A stretch of 64,000 bases of DNA from Nansenia antarctica (Eukaryota; Chordata; Actinopteri; Argentiniformes; Microstomatidae). This document shows positions 21,401 through 29,580 of this stretch, in pieces. The stretch is from positions 27,195,593-27,259,592 of the forward strand of contig OZ022353.1 of the NCBI GenBank assembly GCA_963989245.1, read 5' to 3'. Numbering within the stretch: the stretch's first letter is position 1; every line of letters begins with the position of its first letter. Both the position numbers and the translations under genes were made by a program. Under the pieces are notes generated by a model that ran no database searches, was not told the origin of the DNA, and saw only the letters and a list, made by a program, of their open reading frames with translations.

Positions 21401-22873
21401 TGCGGTACTCCAGCTCAGGATACGTCCCTCACCATAGCTGACATGGGGAATGTGGAGCTCGAGCCACGGTCGTCCCAGGATGAGCGGGGACTGGGGGGTC
21501 TTGAGGATGTAAAACCGGATCTCCTCCACATGGTTCCCAGAGACGGTCAAGGAGAGGGGTGTAGAGCGGTGGGTGAGAGGCCCCAGGCTGTGTCCGTCTA
21601 GGGCTGAGACGGAGAGGGGGGTTTCGAGGGCAACGAGGGGAACGGCAGCTGAGCGGGCCAGCTGGGCGTCCATAAAGTTCTCGTCTGCTCCCGAGTCAAT
21701 AATGGCCTCGACCGTGAGGTTCTGCCCCTGCCAGGAGAGGGTGACAGAGAACCTGGCTGGGCTGGTGGTAGGTGGGGATTGAGAGACACGGCTCACCCGG
21801 ATTCCCCCTTCGGGTGAGCCTGCCCCTTTTGATAGGGACGGGCAGGTGTCACAGAGGTGTCCCTTCTCTCCACAGTAGAGGCACAGGCCCTGGGCCCTTC
21901 TCCTCTCCTTCTCCGCCGTGGTGAGGCGGGCTCGACCAAGCTGCATCGGCTCCTCGCCAGTGCATGGGGTGTAGGTCGACTCCCGTGCGGAGGAGGGGTT
22001 GGCTGTGACGATAGGGTCCTGGGGGCGTGGCGAGCTGGTCTGGTAGCGCCCTCTCTCTCTCCGACGCTCCCGGGAGCGCTCGTCAACGTCGATGGCTAGG
22101 GCCACTAGTTCGTCCAGGGCGGCGGGTCTGTCCCGGACGAGCTCGTCCTTGATGGCCTCACTCAGCCCCTGGCGGAAAGCAGATCGCAGTGCCCTGTCAT
22201 TCCATCCGCTTCCGGCTGCCAGGGTGCGAAACTCGGTAGAGTAGGCCGCCGCGGTCCGGTTCCCCTGGTGGAGTGACATCAGTCGCGCCCCGACCTCCTG
22301 TCCTGCAGTGGGGTGGTCGAAAACCCTCTTGAACTCCGTGAGGAAGGTAGCGTAGTCACCGAACAGGTCAGGGCGGGCGCAGAGGGTGGCCTGGACCCAA
22401 TTCAGGGCGTCGCCGGTGGTGAGGTTGGTGATGAACGCCACCCGGGCTGCCGGCGACCAGAACTGGCTGGGCTGATGCGAGAACACCAGCTCGCACTGGA
22501 GGATGAAGCCTCGGAACTGGGCGAAGGCTCCGTCGAAGGGGCGGGGGCTGGCTAGGTGGGGCTCCCGTGGCTGTCCAGTAGGTGGTGCCGGTAGCTGGGC
22601 AGGGTCAGGGAGAGCAGGGGGGGGGGCAAAGGCTGCGAGCGCGGCCACCTGTGCTGTAAGCGCTTGGGTCGTAGAGATGAGGTGCTGCAGCTGGGTGGCG
22701 CGGTGCTCCTGGTTAGCCTCCTGGGTTGTCATGCGAGTGTTCAGGGCCTGGCACGCTGTAGCGGCCGCCTGGAGGAGGTGAGTGTGTTCGTCGAGGATCT
22801 GGATAGCCGTCGGACCGGATCCAGGGGTGGGAGATGGTGCCCGGTCCTTCGTGTCGTCTGAGCCCAATTGCAT
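18401..22873 (-). CDS. Chromovirus Gag-Pol polyprotein, intact, 1490 residues
   Basis: Domains in order: Gag capsid-like region (about 110-300, PRPFDGAFAQFRGFILQC); CCHC zinc knuckle CLYCGEKGHLCDTC (about 328-341) for RNA binding; aspartic protease IDSGADENF (about 392); reverse transcriptase with CIDYRELNAIT, FTKLDLRNAYHLVRI and YLDDILVFSR (catalytic DD near 706); RNase H VDASDTGVGG (about 857); integrase zinc domain ending CPTCARSK (about 1080) and core with D in MDFVTGLP, D in VSDRGPQF and E in NGQAERAN; C-terminal chromodomain FQYLVDWEGYGPEERSWIP (about 1425-1443), which in chromoviruses targets integration to marked chromatin. The start ATG lies 12 nt inside the LTR, just after the PBS. 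Gag and Pol share one frame, as in Tf1, instead of using a frameshift. All catalytic residues are present. The end of the frame runs into the 3' LTR. Confidence 0.96.
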   Translation of the reverse strand: MQLGSDDTKDRAPSPTPGSGPTAIQILDEHTHLLQAAATACQALNTRMTTQEANQEHRATQLQHLISTTQALTAQVAALAAFAPPPALPDPAQLPAPPTGQPREPHLASPRPFDGAFAQFRGFILQCELVFSHQPSQFWSPAARVAFITNLTTGDALNWVQATLCARPDLFGDYATFLTEFKRVFDHPTAGQEVGARLMSLHQGNRTAAAYSTEFRTLAAGSGWNDRALRSAFRQGLSEAIKDELVRDRPAALDELVALAIDVDERSRERRRERGRYQTSSPRPQDPIVTANPSSARESTYTPCTGEEPMQLGRARLTTAEKERRRAQGLCLYCGEKGHLCDTCPSLSKGAGSPEGGIRVSRVSQSPPTTSPARFSVTLSWQGQNLTVEAIIDSGADENFMDAQLARSAAVPLVALETPLSVSALDGHSLGPLTHRSTPLSLTVSGNHVEEIRFYILKTPQSPLILGRPWLELHIPHVSYGEGRILSWSTACYARCLRAAHTPTSPLRPPPAPPDLSSIPEVYHDLGEAFSKERARTLPPHRPYDCAVELRPGNKLPVSRLYNLAPPEKAAMDTYISDCLAEGLIRPSHSPVAAGFFFVKKKDGTLRPCIDYRELNAITVRNTYPLPLMSSNFEPLLGATIFTKLDLRNAYHLVRIREGDEWKTAFKTPRGHYEYLVMPFGLTNAPSVFQALMNDVLRDMLDIFVVLYLDDILVFSRNPEEHVQHVRLVLQRLLENRLFIKAEKCSFHTHSVEFLGLIVEGGLTRPDPKKTRAVVEWGQPTTRKQLQSFLGFANFYRRFIRDFSRVAAPLTALTSPLRQFTWTPAASAAFSDLKRLFTSAPVLINPDPSRPFIVEVDASDTGVGGVLSQRSEDQTVHPCAFYSRRYTSAEANYDIGNRELLAVVEAFHEWRHWLEGAEHPFTVWSDHKNLTYIKSARRLNSRQARWALFLGRFNFHLTFRPGSLNAKADSLSRLHAAEEEPTTPDTIVPSSRVVGVVTLEIEAVVRAAQRTQPDPRPGSPGRLFVPDAVRTKVMQWGHASRFACHPGALRTLSFLRRRFWWSTMAANVREFVSACPTCARSKASHRPPSGLLRPLPVPGRPWSHLAMDFVTGLPPSLGNTVILTIVDRFSKSVRLVALAKLPTSAETAELLTTHVFRLYGLPQDVVSDRGPQFTSKVWQAFCSGIGATTSLSSGYHPQTNGQAERANQSLESALRCMSSLHPSSWSKDLPWVEYSLNAMVNEATGRSPFECSLGYQPPLLSTQEGEASVPSVQAHLLRCRRVWTSVRSALLRATARTTRSANRRRTPAPVYQVGQRVWLSTADLPLNVPSRKLASRYIGPYVIDRVINPAAIRLVLPHSLRRIHPVFHVSRVKPHVASDLMPPAPAPPPPQLVDGHPQWAVRRLLRARRCGRGFQYLVDWEGYGPEERSWIPRSQIMSPVLLRDFYRAHPEAPGRSPGGSPSGGGPVTAGPSHTPSPAPTTRAQRALRRR

Positions 22874-22874
22874 G

Positions 22875-22885
22875 GTCAGTTCTTC
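22875..22885 (-). promoter_or_regulatory. Self-priming primer-binding site
   Basis: The 11 nt directly after the 5' LTR, GAAGAACTGAC on the reverse strand, are the exact reverse complement of GTCAGTTCTTC inside the LTR (23201-23211, and 18278-18288 in the other LTR). This is the arrangement of Tf1 and sushi-type elements, whose mRNA 5' end anneals to the PBS and primes minus-strand DNA synthesis instead of a tRNA. A tRNA-type TGG start is absent. Confidence 0.8.
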
Positions 22886-23399
22886 TGTTATGACACGGGG
22901 GCGAGGGAGCTCAAGGACACGACACCGGAGGCAGAATAGAGTGTTAGCCCCGTAGGGTATTTATTTACAGTGCAGGTGGGTGGAAACACAGATGATGAGT
23001 CCGGAGGTTTCAGCCTGGCGGGCTGGGGGTTTCAACCTGGCGGGATGGCGGTAGTGGTTGGCATGGGCTGTGGAGGAACAGGAAAGCAGGGTAAGTCTCC
23101 ACGGTAGGCCAGTACATAAGATATCAATGAATCACAAGAATAGGCACAAGAGCAAAGTTCATAACTAATCGCAGAGGATACTTGCCAGGTCATTCTTAGG
23201 GAAGAACTGACGGTGATTGAAGGGAGTCCAGGGTAGATGTAGCCAGAGGGTTGATTGGGGAGTGGAGACAGGTGTGTGGGTTTGACTGTGGCTGGATAAC
23301 CCTCCAATCACCGGGAACGAGCTTCACCTGCGGCGGAGAGCACGCTGTGCTCGGGTTGTGGGGGCGGGGGAGGGCGTGTGTGACGGCCCAGCCGTAACA
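22886..23399 (-). repeat. 5' LTR of the chromovirus
   Basis: Identical to the 3' LTR. On the reverse strand, GTCAGTTCTTC at 23211-23201 contains an initiator-like TCAGTT and is the segment complementary to the PBS, so transcription is predicted to start there (R region start). No canonical TATA box is seen upstream. Confidence 0.95.
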
Positions 23400-23518
23400 G
23401 AAAGCTCGTGATAAAAATTAACAATGTTGTTAGCAGCCGAGAAAATGAGTTTAATTCGAGATTTAAAGGGAACTGATGTTTATGATTGTATTTCAGTCTT
23501 CCTTTATATCCCTCCGGC

Positions 23519-23671
23519 TCAGGAGCTGTCAAGGCAACGCCATCTCCCCTTCAACATGCCTATAGTGCGCTCCACAGTGGACCTTGCCCAGCCATGCGCT
23601 AAATTATCCTGGATTTCCTCTGGTGTCTGGCCGTTCGCAAAGGGAGTGAGCAGCCATGTTTTCAATGTCAC
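23519..23671 (-). pseudogene. HARBI1-like (PIF/Harbinger) transposase fragment
   Basis: A 50-residue reverse-strand reading (no ATG; it starts after a TTATCAG splice-acceptor-like site at 23672) contains WLLTPFANGQTPEEIQ, RSTVERTIGMLKGRWRCLD, then a stop. The 'R..VER.IG.LK.RWRCL' block is the signature of DDE_Tnp_4 transposases of the Harbinger superfamily and includes the region of the last catalytic acidic residue. The rest of the transposase is not found. The fragment supports classing the surrounding 17712-45414 element as Harbinger. Confidence 0.75.
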
Positions 23672-24014
23672 CTGATAAGAATAAGACCTCAAAATAAGTT
23701 CCGAAACTTTATTTCGGTCGATTATTCCTCCCCTTTAATAATACCAATTGGTATTGTATTTTATATAATTGGAAAGCCTGATTAGTCATCTTTACAACGA
23801 GGTACAACTTGTAAGGATCATGCATTCGTGGAATGAGTAACATAGCTAAACGTGTGGGTAGCGGCCCAAAAATATTTGCCAAAATCCCCTATATTCTTCT
23901 GCTGGTATTCACTCTCGTTTTGAGTTGCTTGGTGGATTGGATGATTGCACTCTCCCACAGTAATAAGGAAAAAACAACACATATTGGATATTTTTACACT
24001 TTATTCATTTTACA

Positions 24015-24370
24015 CTGTCAGGGACCTCAGTAGCGTGTGGAAGATCCATACGCAGTCACAACAGCTTGCCACCTCCTCCTCATGCTGGTCATTCCTCAAC
24101 CAGGATTTGCCGCAAGTCAGCCAACATGGTTGCGTTGGTCACTCTGGCACGTACAGCACGCCCAAGCTGGTCCCACAAGTGTTCAATTGGGTTGAGGTCT
24201 GGATTCATGGCAGGCCATTCCATCCTCTCCACTCCCAAATTCTGGAGTTACTCTGTGATGATCCTGGCTCTTTGGGGGCGAGCATTGTTATCCTGCAGGA
24301 TGGAGTTAGGTCCCAGATTCGGGAGATATGGGATCGCCACTGGCCCCAGAATATCATTCCTGTCAATTAG
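24015..24370 (-). pseudogene. Tc1-like transposase C-terminal fragment
   Basis: Reverse-strand translation shows ILQDNNARPQRARII (second catalytic Asp of the DDE triad) and, across a stop, MEWPAMNPDLNPIEHLWDQL (third acidic residue, the Glu of NPIEHLWD), then RAVRARVTNATMLADLRQIL and the terminal AVVTAYGSSTRY. At least two nonsense changes interrupt it. The N-terminal DNA-binding paired-like domain and the first catalytic Asp are missing. Confidence 0.85.
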
Positions 24371-24446
24371 GTGCCATTCAGGTGCCAGTCACACACCTGT
24401 GACTGACATACACCTGCCAGCACTTGAAGCTCAAAACGAGAGTGAA

Positions 24447-25295
24447 TGAATGAATGAATGGTCTTTATTGTCATTAATACAGTACAGGTACCATACAACG
24501 AAATTTAGGAGGGGGGGCTCCCCTGGTGCTAGGAAAAAAATTGTAAAAACAAGAAGGGAAAAGAGCTGGTTTACATAAATAAAGGCTATGTACACTATCC
24601 ACTATACTATACTACTATACTATACAAATAAAATACTGTGCTGTATTATTGCACATTTATTTAAAGTGTCGCAGTTTGCAGGTTTGAAATGTTCACATTT
24701 ATATTTCAGTATTGCACTTGTGATTACAATCTAGTAGCTGCCATCAAATTGTCTAGATTGTCCAGGGCCTAGAACCTAGGTCTTTGCTGTGTTCAGGGCC
24801 TGAATGGCCCTAGGGTAGAAGCTGAGCTTCAGTCTATTTGTCCTTGCGGACATGGTCCTGAACCGCCTGCCTGAGGGCAGCCGAACAAAGTGTTAGTTCC
24901 CAGGGTGGGATGGGTCTCTGGAGATCTTGGAGGCCTTCCTGAGGCAGCGTGTGTTGTACAGCTCTTCCAGAGAGGGGAGGGGGGCGCCGATGATCTTCTG
25001 GGCCGATCTCACGACTCTCTGTAGCGCTTTTCTCTCTGCGGCTGTGCAGCTGGAGAACCACACGCAGATGCAGTAGGTGAGGATGCTCTCCACTGTGCAG
25101 CGGTAGAAGGTCACAAGCAGCTCCTGTCTGAGGTGGTATTTCCTGAGGACTCTCAGGAAGTAGAGCCGCTGTTGTGCCTTCTTGATGATTATTAAAATTA
25201 TTATTTTATTATTAAAATTATTGATGATGGCTGCTGTGTTGGTCTTCCAGGACAGGTCATCCTGTATGTGCACCCCCAGGAATCGGAGAGTTGAG
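24447..25295 (-). mobile_element. Rex1/CR1-like LINE, 5'-truncated, in the Tc1 inverted repeat
   Basis: The reverse-strand 3' end is (TTCA)n preceded by 'CAATGACAATAAAGACC' (plus-strand 24446-24490). The Tc1 repeat reads ...GAGAGTGAAT before it and GAATACCAAC after it, so GAAT is duplicated. The upstream part encodes RT C-terminal residues (24893-25303). Confidence 0.85.
24893..25285 (-). pseudogene. LINE reverse transcriptase C-terminal fragment
   Basis: Contains RFLGVHIQDDLSWKTNT, KKAQQRLYFLRVLRKYHL, FYRCTVESILTYCICVWF, LQRVVRSAQKIIGAPLPSL and KASKISRDPSHPGN, the standard C-terminal blocks. About 17 residues of Asn/Ile (from an AAT-rich expansion near 25185-25220) are inserted between the first two blocks, a local microsatellite expansion within coding DNA. 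The palm domain is missing. Confidence 0.85.
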
Positions 25296-25518
25296 AATAC
25301 CAACAGAAGAATATTGCAGGGGATTTTGGCAACTTTTTTGGGTTGTTAAACCCACATGTTTAGCTGTGTAACAAGTTGTACCTCTTACAAGTTGTACCTC
25401 GTTGTAAAGGTGACTAATCAGGCTTTCCAACGATATAAAATACAATACCAATTGGTATTATTAAAGGGGAGGAAGAATCAAACTTTTTTTGAGGGGTTTA
25501 TTATTACAGTATTGTGGG

Positions 25519-25908
25519 TGTAGAGGCTTCTTAATAATCCAAATAGTCTCTGCATTGGGTGAGTCCTAGGTTCCAACAAAAAGTATCCAAAAAAGTAGAG
25601 TGACACGTGTATAAAAATAAACACGTTCCTTTATTTACAAAATAAATATATCTCCATCAGCATAGTCCTGGCTGTCTAAACTGTCGTTGAAACTTAGTTT
25701 GCTCCCAATTAACAATCCCCTTCCTGTTCCCTTATATCCCCGATATTCATTCATCCCAACCACCAGGGGGGAATGACCACAAGGAACAATCTAAATAACA
25801 TAAAATAGGGAATATAGACTTAGAAGCAAATATGATCAAAATCAATAATTCAAAATCAATATTAGAAGATTAACATAAATAACATGTAGGACTAAAATGG
25901 CTCCTACA
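25519..25908 (-). mobile_element. Solo LTR (390 bp)
   Basis: A 390-bp unit with inverted ends TGTAGAGGC / GGCTCCTACA is flanked by the 5-bp duplication GTGGG (25514-25518 and 25909-25913). On the reverse strand it has GGGATATAAGGG and AATAAAGGAACG, consistent with promoter and polyadenylation signals. There is no internal region, so it is most likely the product of LTR-LTR recombination. Confidence 0.85.
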
Positions 25909-25915
25909 GTGGGAG

Positions 25916-26188
25916 TGAGTAGAAACGAGGAGACGGTAGACAGGTTGTCGAGTCGGACGTTTTACTTCCCAACTTAACTGAATGTCAGAACAGCAGCAAT
26001 AGTATAACAGTGCAACAGCATATCGTAACAACAACTTCACGTGAAACTCTCGTGTATCAACAGGTATGACAAACTCTAAACACTACCCAGAAAGCCCCCT
26101 GGGTTGAACTCTCAACTCCTTGTCTTAAAGGAGCTGTACCTCCTCCATAGTGTCCAGTGAACGTCTATGTACAGTGGGTCACCACACA
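25916..26188 (-). repeat. 3' LTR of the defective gypsy element
   Basis: 273 bp from TGAGTAGAAACG to CACCACACA, followed by a C-run that is the complement of the polypurine tract. About 200 bp of it recur at 33110-33309 and 43695-43894 with a few substitutions and a small indel (AACTTAACTGAATG vs AACTTTGAATG). Confidence 0.88.
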
Positions 26189-26421
26189 GGCCCCCCCAGA
26201 ATTCACTAGAACTGAAAAACAACAAACAGCCGAACAGTCCAGAGTGAGGGTCAACGGGGCGGACTGGGCGTCCAAAGCGACTGCGCTTAACCTGTGAAGG
26301 GGAAGGGACGGAGGATGGGGGCCGCACAACAGGGATTAGGGCAGGGCTTGGGGCGTGCACAGGTGGGTCAGGGGGCCGGGGCCTGGCAGGGGGGCGACCA
26401 CGCCTCGGGGGCCGGGCATGC

Positions 26422-27806
26422 TCAACCGGTCTGTCCAGGTCCAAATGAGCAGGTTTGAGACGGTCTAGGAGACCCGCTCAGGCTTACCCCCTTGTCCACC
26501 AAAACGTCTTTCGGCCCCTGGGGGCCCCTGTCAGAGGTGAGGTCTGGCGGCGTGCCAAAGCGGGCCACCCAGGATCCAATAAAAGCCCGAGCCATGTCAG
26601 CGGATGTGGTCGACGACAGTGGAACCGCCTCTGGCCACCTGGTCGTCCTGTCCACCATAGTGAAGAGGTGAGTGAACCCCCGGGAGGGGGGCAGGGGGCC
26701 CACCAGGTCCACGTTCACGTGATCAAAACGTCTCTCCGGCACGAGAAACGGTGCCAATGAGGCTTTTGTGTGACGGTGCACTTTGGAACTTTGGCACGCC
26801 ACACAGGAGCTAGCCCAGCTCTTGACGTCCTTCCGAAGGCCGGGCCAGACAAACGTAGCCCCCACTAGCTTAGTGGATGCCTTCACTCCTGGGTGTGAAA
26901 GGCCGGGAATGGTGTCAAACACACAACGCCGCCAGCTACTGGGAACCATAGGGCGGGACTGACCTGTGGAGACGTCGCAGAGGAGTGTGGCCTTGATGTC
27001 GTCAAACACCACATCCTCCAACCGCAGTCCAGTGGCGGTTGCCCGGTAGGCCTGCACGTCCATGTCAGCGGCCTGGTCGGCAGCCATGACTGCATAGTCG
27101 AGTCCCAAGTGGACTCCCACCACTGGTCGGGAGAGGCAGTCGGCGACAAAGTTGTGCTTGCCGGCTATGTGCTTTATGTCCCTAGTGAACTCTGAGATGG
27201 CAAAAAGCTGACGCTGTTGGCGGCCAGACCATGACTCAGCGGCCTTGGCCATAGCGAATGACAGTGGCTTGTGGTCCACAAACGCAGTGAAGTGTCGGCC
27301 TTCCAGCAGAGACTTGAAGTGTCGGACAGCCAGGAAGAGACCCAGGAGCTCCCGGTCGAAGGTGCTGTACTTCTTTTCGTTGTCGCGTAGTTTGCGGCTG
27401 AAAAACGTGAGTGGCTGCCAGGCACCACTCACCCATTGCTCGTACACAACCCCCACTGCGTAGTTAGAAGCGTCAGTAGTGAGGGCGATCACGGCAGTGG
27501 GAGACGGGTGGGCCAGCAAAGCAGCGTCGGCCAGCGTTGTAGAAGGCCATGGCCCTCTCAAGGGACCAGTCCACCTCACCATTAGGGTTCCTACCCTGCA
27601 GGGCTTCGTACAGGGGCCGCATGAGGTGGGCCGCGCGGGGGATGAACCTGTTATAAAAGTTCACCATGCCCAGGAACTCCTGCAGGGACTTAACGGTGCG
27701 GGGGCGGGGGAAACCGGCGACGGCATCCACCCTGGCGGGGAGTGGAACTGCACCCTCCGGCGCGACACGGTGTCCGAGGAAGTCGATTGACGGCACACCG
27801 AACTGG
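26422..27806 (-). pseudogene. Gypsy RT end, RNase H and truncated integrase
   Basis: Frames 27473-27820 and 26422-27582 together encode the end of RT (GVPSIDFLGHRVAPEGAVPL, FLGMVNFYNRFIP), RNase H (LTTDASNYAVGVVYEQ, YSTFDRELLGLFLAVRHF), the H2C2 integrase domain ending CVACQSSK, and an integrase core with NVDLVGPLPPS and TSDRGPQ. Immediately after GPQ the sequence jumps to unrelated proline-rich tail, so the catalytic Glu region is deleted. A frameshift separates the two frames near 27540. The enzyme is dead. Family wording is close to vertebrate gypsy elements without a chromodomain. Confidence 0.88.
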
Positions 27807-28121
27807 CACTTCAAGTTCAAGTTTGATTTTATTGGTCACATGTACAGTTCAGTGAAATGCTTTGTTCTGTACAGGCCCCCCCTTGAGAATGTGCTTCATA
27901 CAGTACCAATAATTAAAGATAAAATAAAACAAGTCATAAGTATGGTGTAACACCTACTATAATATGCTATACACAATATACAAGTACAAGAGAAATCAGT
28001 AATAAAAAAGTGCAATTCGCTTGATGGATGTATAAATATGGTGTAGTGGTGTTTAAATGTTTAAATATGGTGTAAAGTGCTTAAAGTGTGGTTTGGTTGG
28101 TTTGGTTTCATTCATTCACAG

Positions 28122-29580
28122 TCATTGAGAGTCATTGAGCATCCTGATGGCCTGGGGATAGAAGCTCCTTTTGAGTCTCTCTGTGCTGGCCATGAGACTC
28201 CTGTAGCGCTTGCCTGACCGCAGCAGTTCAAAGAGGCAGTTGTTAGGATGGCTAGAGTCTTTGATTATTCTCCTAGCCTTGGCCCTGCAACGCTTGGTGT
28301 AAATGTCCTGGAGGGCGGGAAGCCCACCTCCAATTGTGCGTTCGGCTGATCGGGCCACTCTCTGCAGTCTGCTGGGGTCATATGCGGTGCTATTCCCAAA
28401 CCAGGAGGTGATGTTACCGGTCAGGATACTCTCTATTGTGCATGAGTAGAAGTTCTTAAGGATCTTCTGACTCATTTTGAACTTCTTTAGCCGCCTTAGG
28501 AAGTAGAGGCGCTGCCGTGCCTTCTTCACAACACTGTCTATGTGTGTGGACCATGTCAAGTCCTCGGATATGTGAACTCCCAGGTATTTGAAACTGTTCA
28601 CTCTCTCGACCGTTGCTCCGTTGATGCTGAGGGGGCTATAGTCCCTAACCCCTGGCCTCCTAAAGTCCACAATGAGTTCTTTGGTTTTGCTGACGTTCAG
28701 GGAGAGGCTGTTCTCCTGACACCACAGCGCCAGGTTCTCTACCTCTCCCAGGTAGGCCCGCTCGTCATTTGCAGAGATCAGGCCCACCACAGCTGTGTCG
28801 TCAGCAAACTTGATAATTGTGTTGCTGTTGTGCTTTGCCACACAGTCATGTGTGTAGAGCGAGTAGAGGAGGGGGCTCAGAACACAGCCCTGGGGGGCAT
28901 CTGTGTTGAGAGTGATGGATGAGGAGGTGCCTGCTCTCACCACTTGGGGTCTCCCAGTCAGGAAGTCCAATACCCACTGACAAAGGTCGTAGTTCAAGCC
29001 CAGGTCCCTGAGCTTGGCGATGAGTTTGGAGGGGACTATGGTGTTAAATGCTGAGCTGTAATCAATAAATAGCATTCTCACATAGTTCCCCTGCCTCTTG
29101 TCCAAGTGTGATGCTGCTGTGTGCAGCACATGGGCTATGGCGTCCTCCGTGGATCTGTTGGGGCGGTATGCAAATTGCAGGGGATCCAGGGTGGTGGGGA
29201 GGGAGGAACAGATGTAGCCCTTCTCAAAGCACTTCATGGCTATGGAGGTGAGAGCTACAAGGCGATAGTCATTGAGGCAAGCGGGTGTGGGTTTTTTCGG
29301 TACAGGGATAATGGTGGATTTTTTCAAACAAGTGGGGATGACAGACTGTTCTAGGGACAGGTTGAATATGTCAGTGAATACCGGGGCTAGTTGGTCGGCA
29401 CAGACTTTTAGGACACGGCCGGGGATGCCGTCCGGTCCTGCCGCCTTCCTGGTATTCACTTTCTTAAAGGTCCTCCTTACCTCATGCTCTGTTAGCCTGA
29501 ACACTGGGTCACCATTGGCAGTGGCTCTACTCTCTATTGCAGTGGCCTGTAGGCTGTTGGAATTTACAGCCTCAAACCGT
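28122..29580 (-). CDS. LINE reverse transcriptase
   Basis: An open frame (ATG at 29504, but homology begins earlier near 29580 with YFNARFEAV). Motifs: KAAGPDGIPGRVLK, KKSTIIPVPKK, DPLQFAYRPNRSTEDA, FIDYSSAFNTIVPSKL (catalytic Asp), APQGCVLSPLLYSLYTHD, IKFADDTAVVG (catalytic DD), SKTKELIVDFRRPG, FKYLGVHISEDL, KKARQRLYFLRRLKKF, then the C-terminal SSHPNNCLFELL. The NTD in LNTDAPQG replaces the usual NTGAPQG. All catalytic Asp are kept. Apart from the frameshift with the endonuclease ORF this copy looks complete. Confidence 0.92.

Larger units (their letters stand above)
17963..23399 (-). mobile_element. Full-length Ty3/gypsy chromovirus (sushi/Tf1-like), young
   Basis: 5,437 bp with two LTRs of 514 bp (17963-18476 and 22886-23399) that I compared base by base and found identical. 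LTRs begin TGTTATGACAC and end CCGTAACA. The 5-bp target duplication is GAAAG (17958-17962 and 23400-23404). One uninterrupted Gag-Pol frame fills the interior. The PBS is complementary to the element's own LTR. Identical LTRs, intact ORF and intact TSD mean very recent insertion. It landed within the Harbinger element. Confidence 0.97.
23673..25512 (-). mobile_element. Tc1-like transposon with ~200-bp inverted repeats
   Basis: Long imperfect inverted repeats: about 23720-23915 pairs with 25290-25479 (shared words ACCAATTGGTATT, GAGGTACAACTTGTAA, TTGCCAAAATCCCC, ATTCTTCTG). Weaker pairing extends outward through CCTCAAAA(T/A)AAGTT to about 23673 and 25512. The interior encodes a reverse-strand Tc1 transposase C-terminus. 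A LINE (about 24447-25295) has inserted inside the right repeat. A TA duplication could not be confirmed. Confidence 0.7.
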
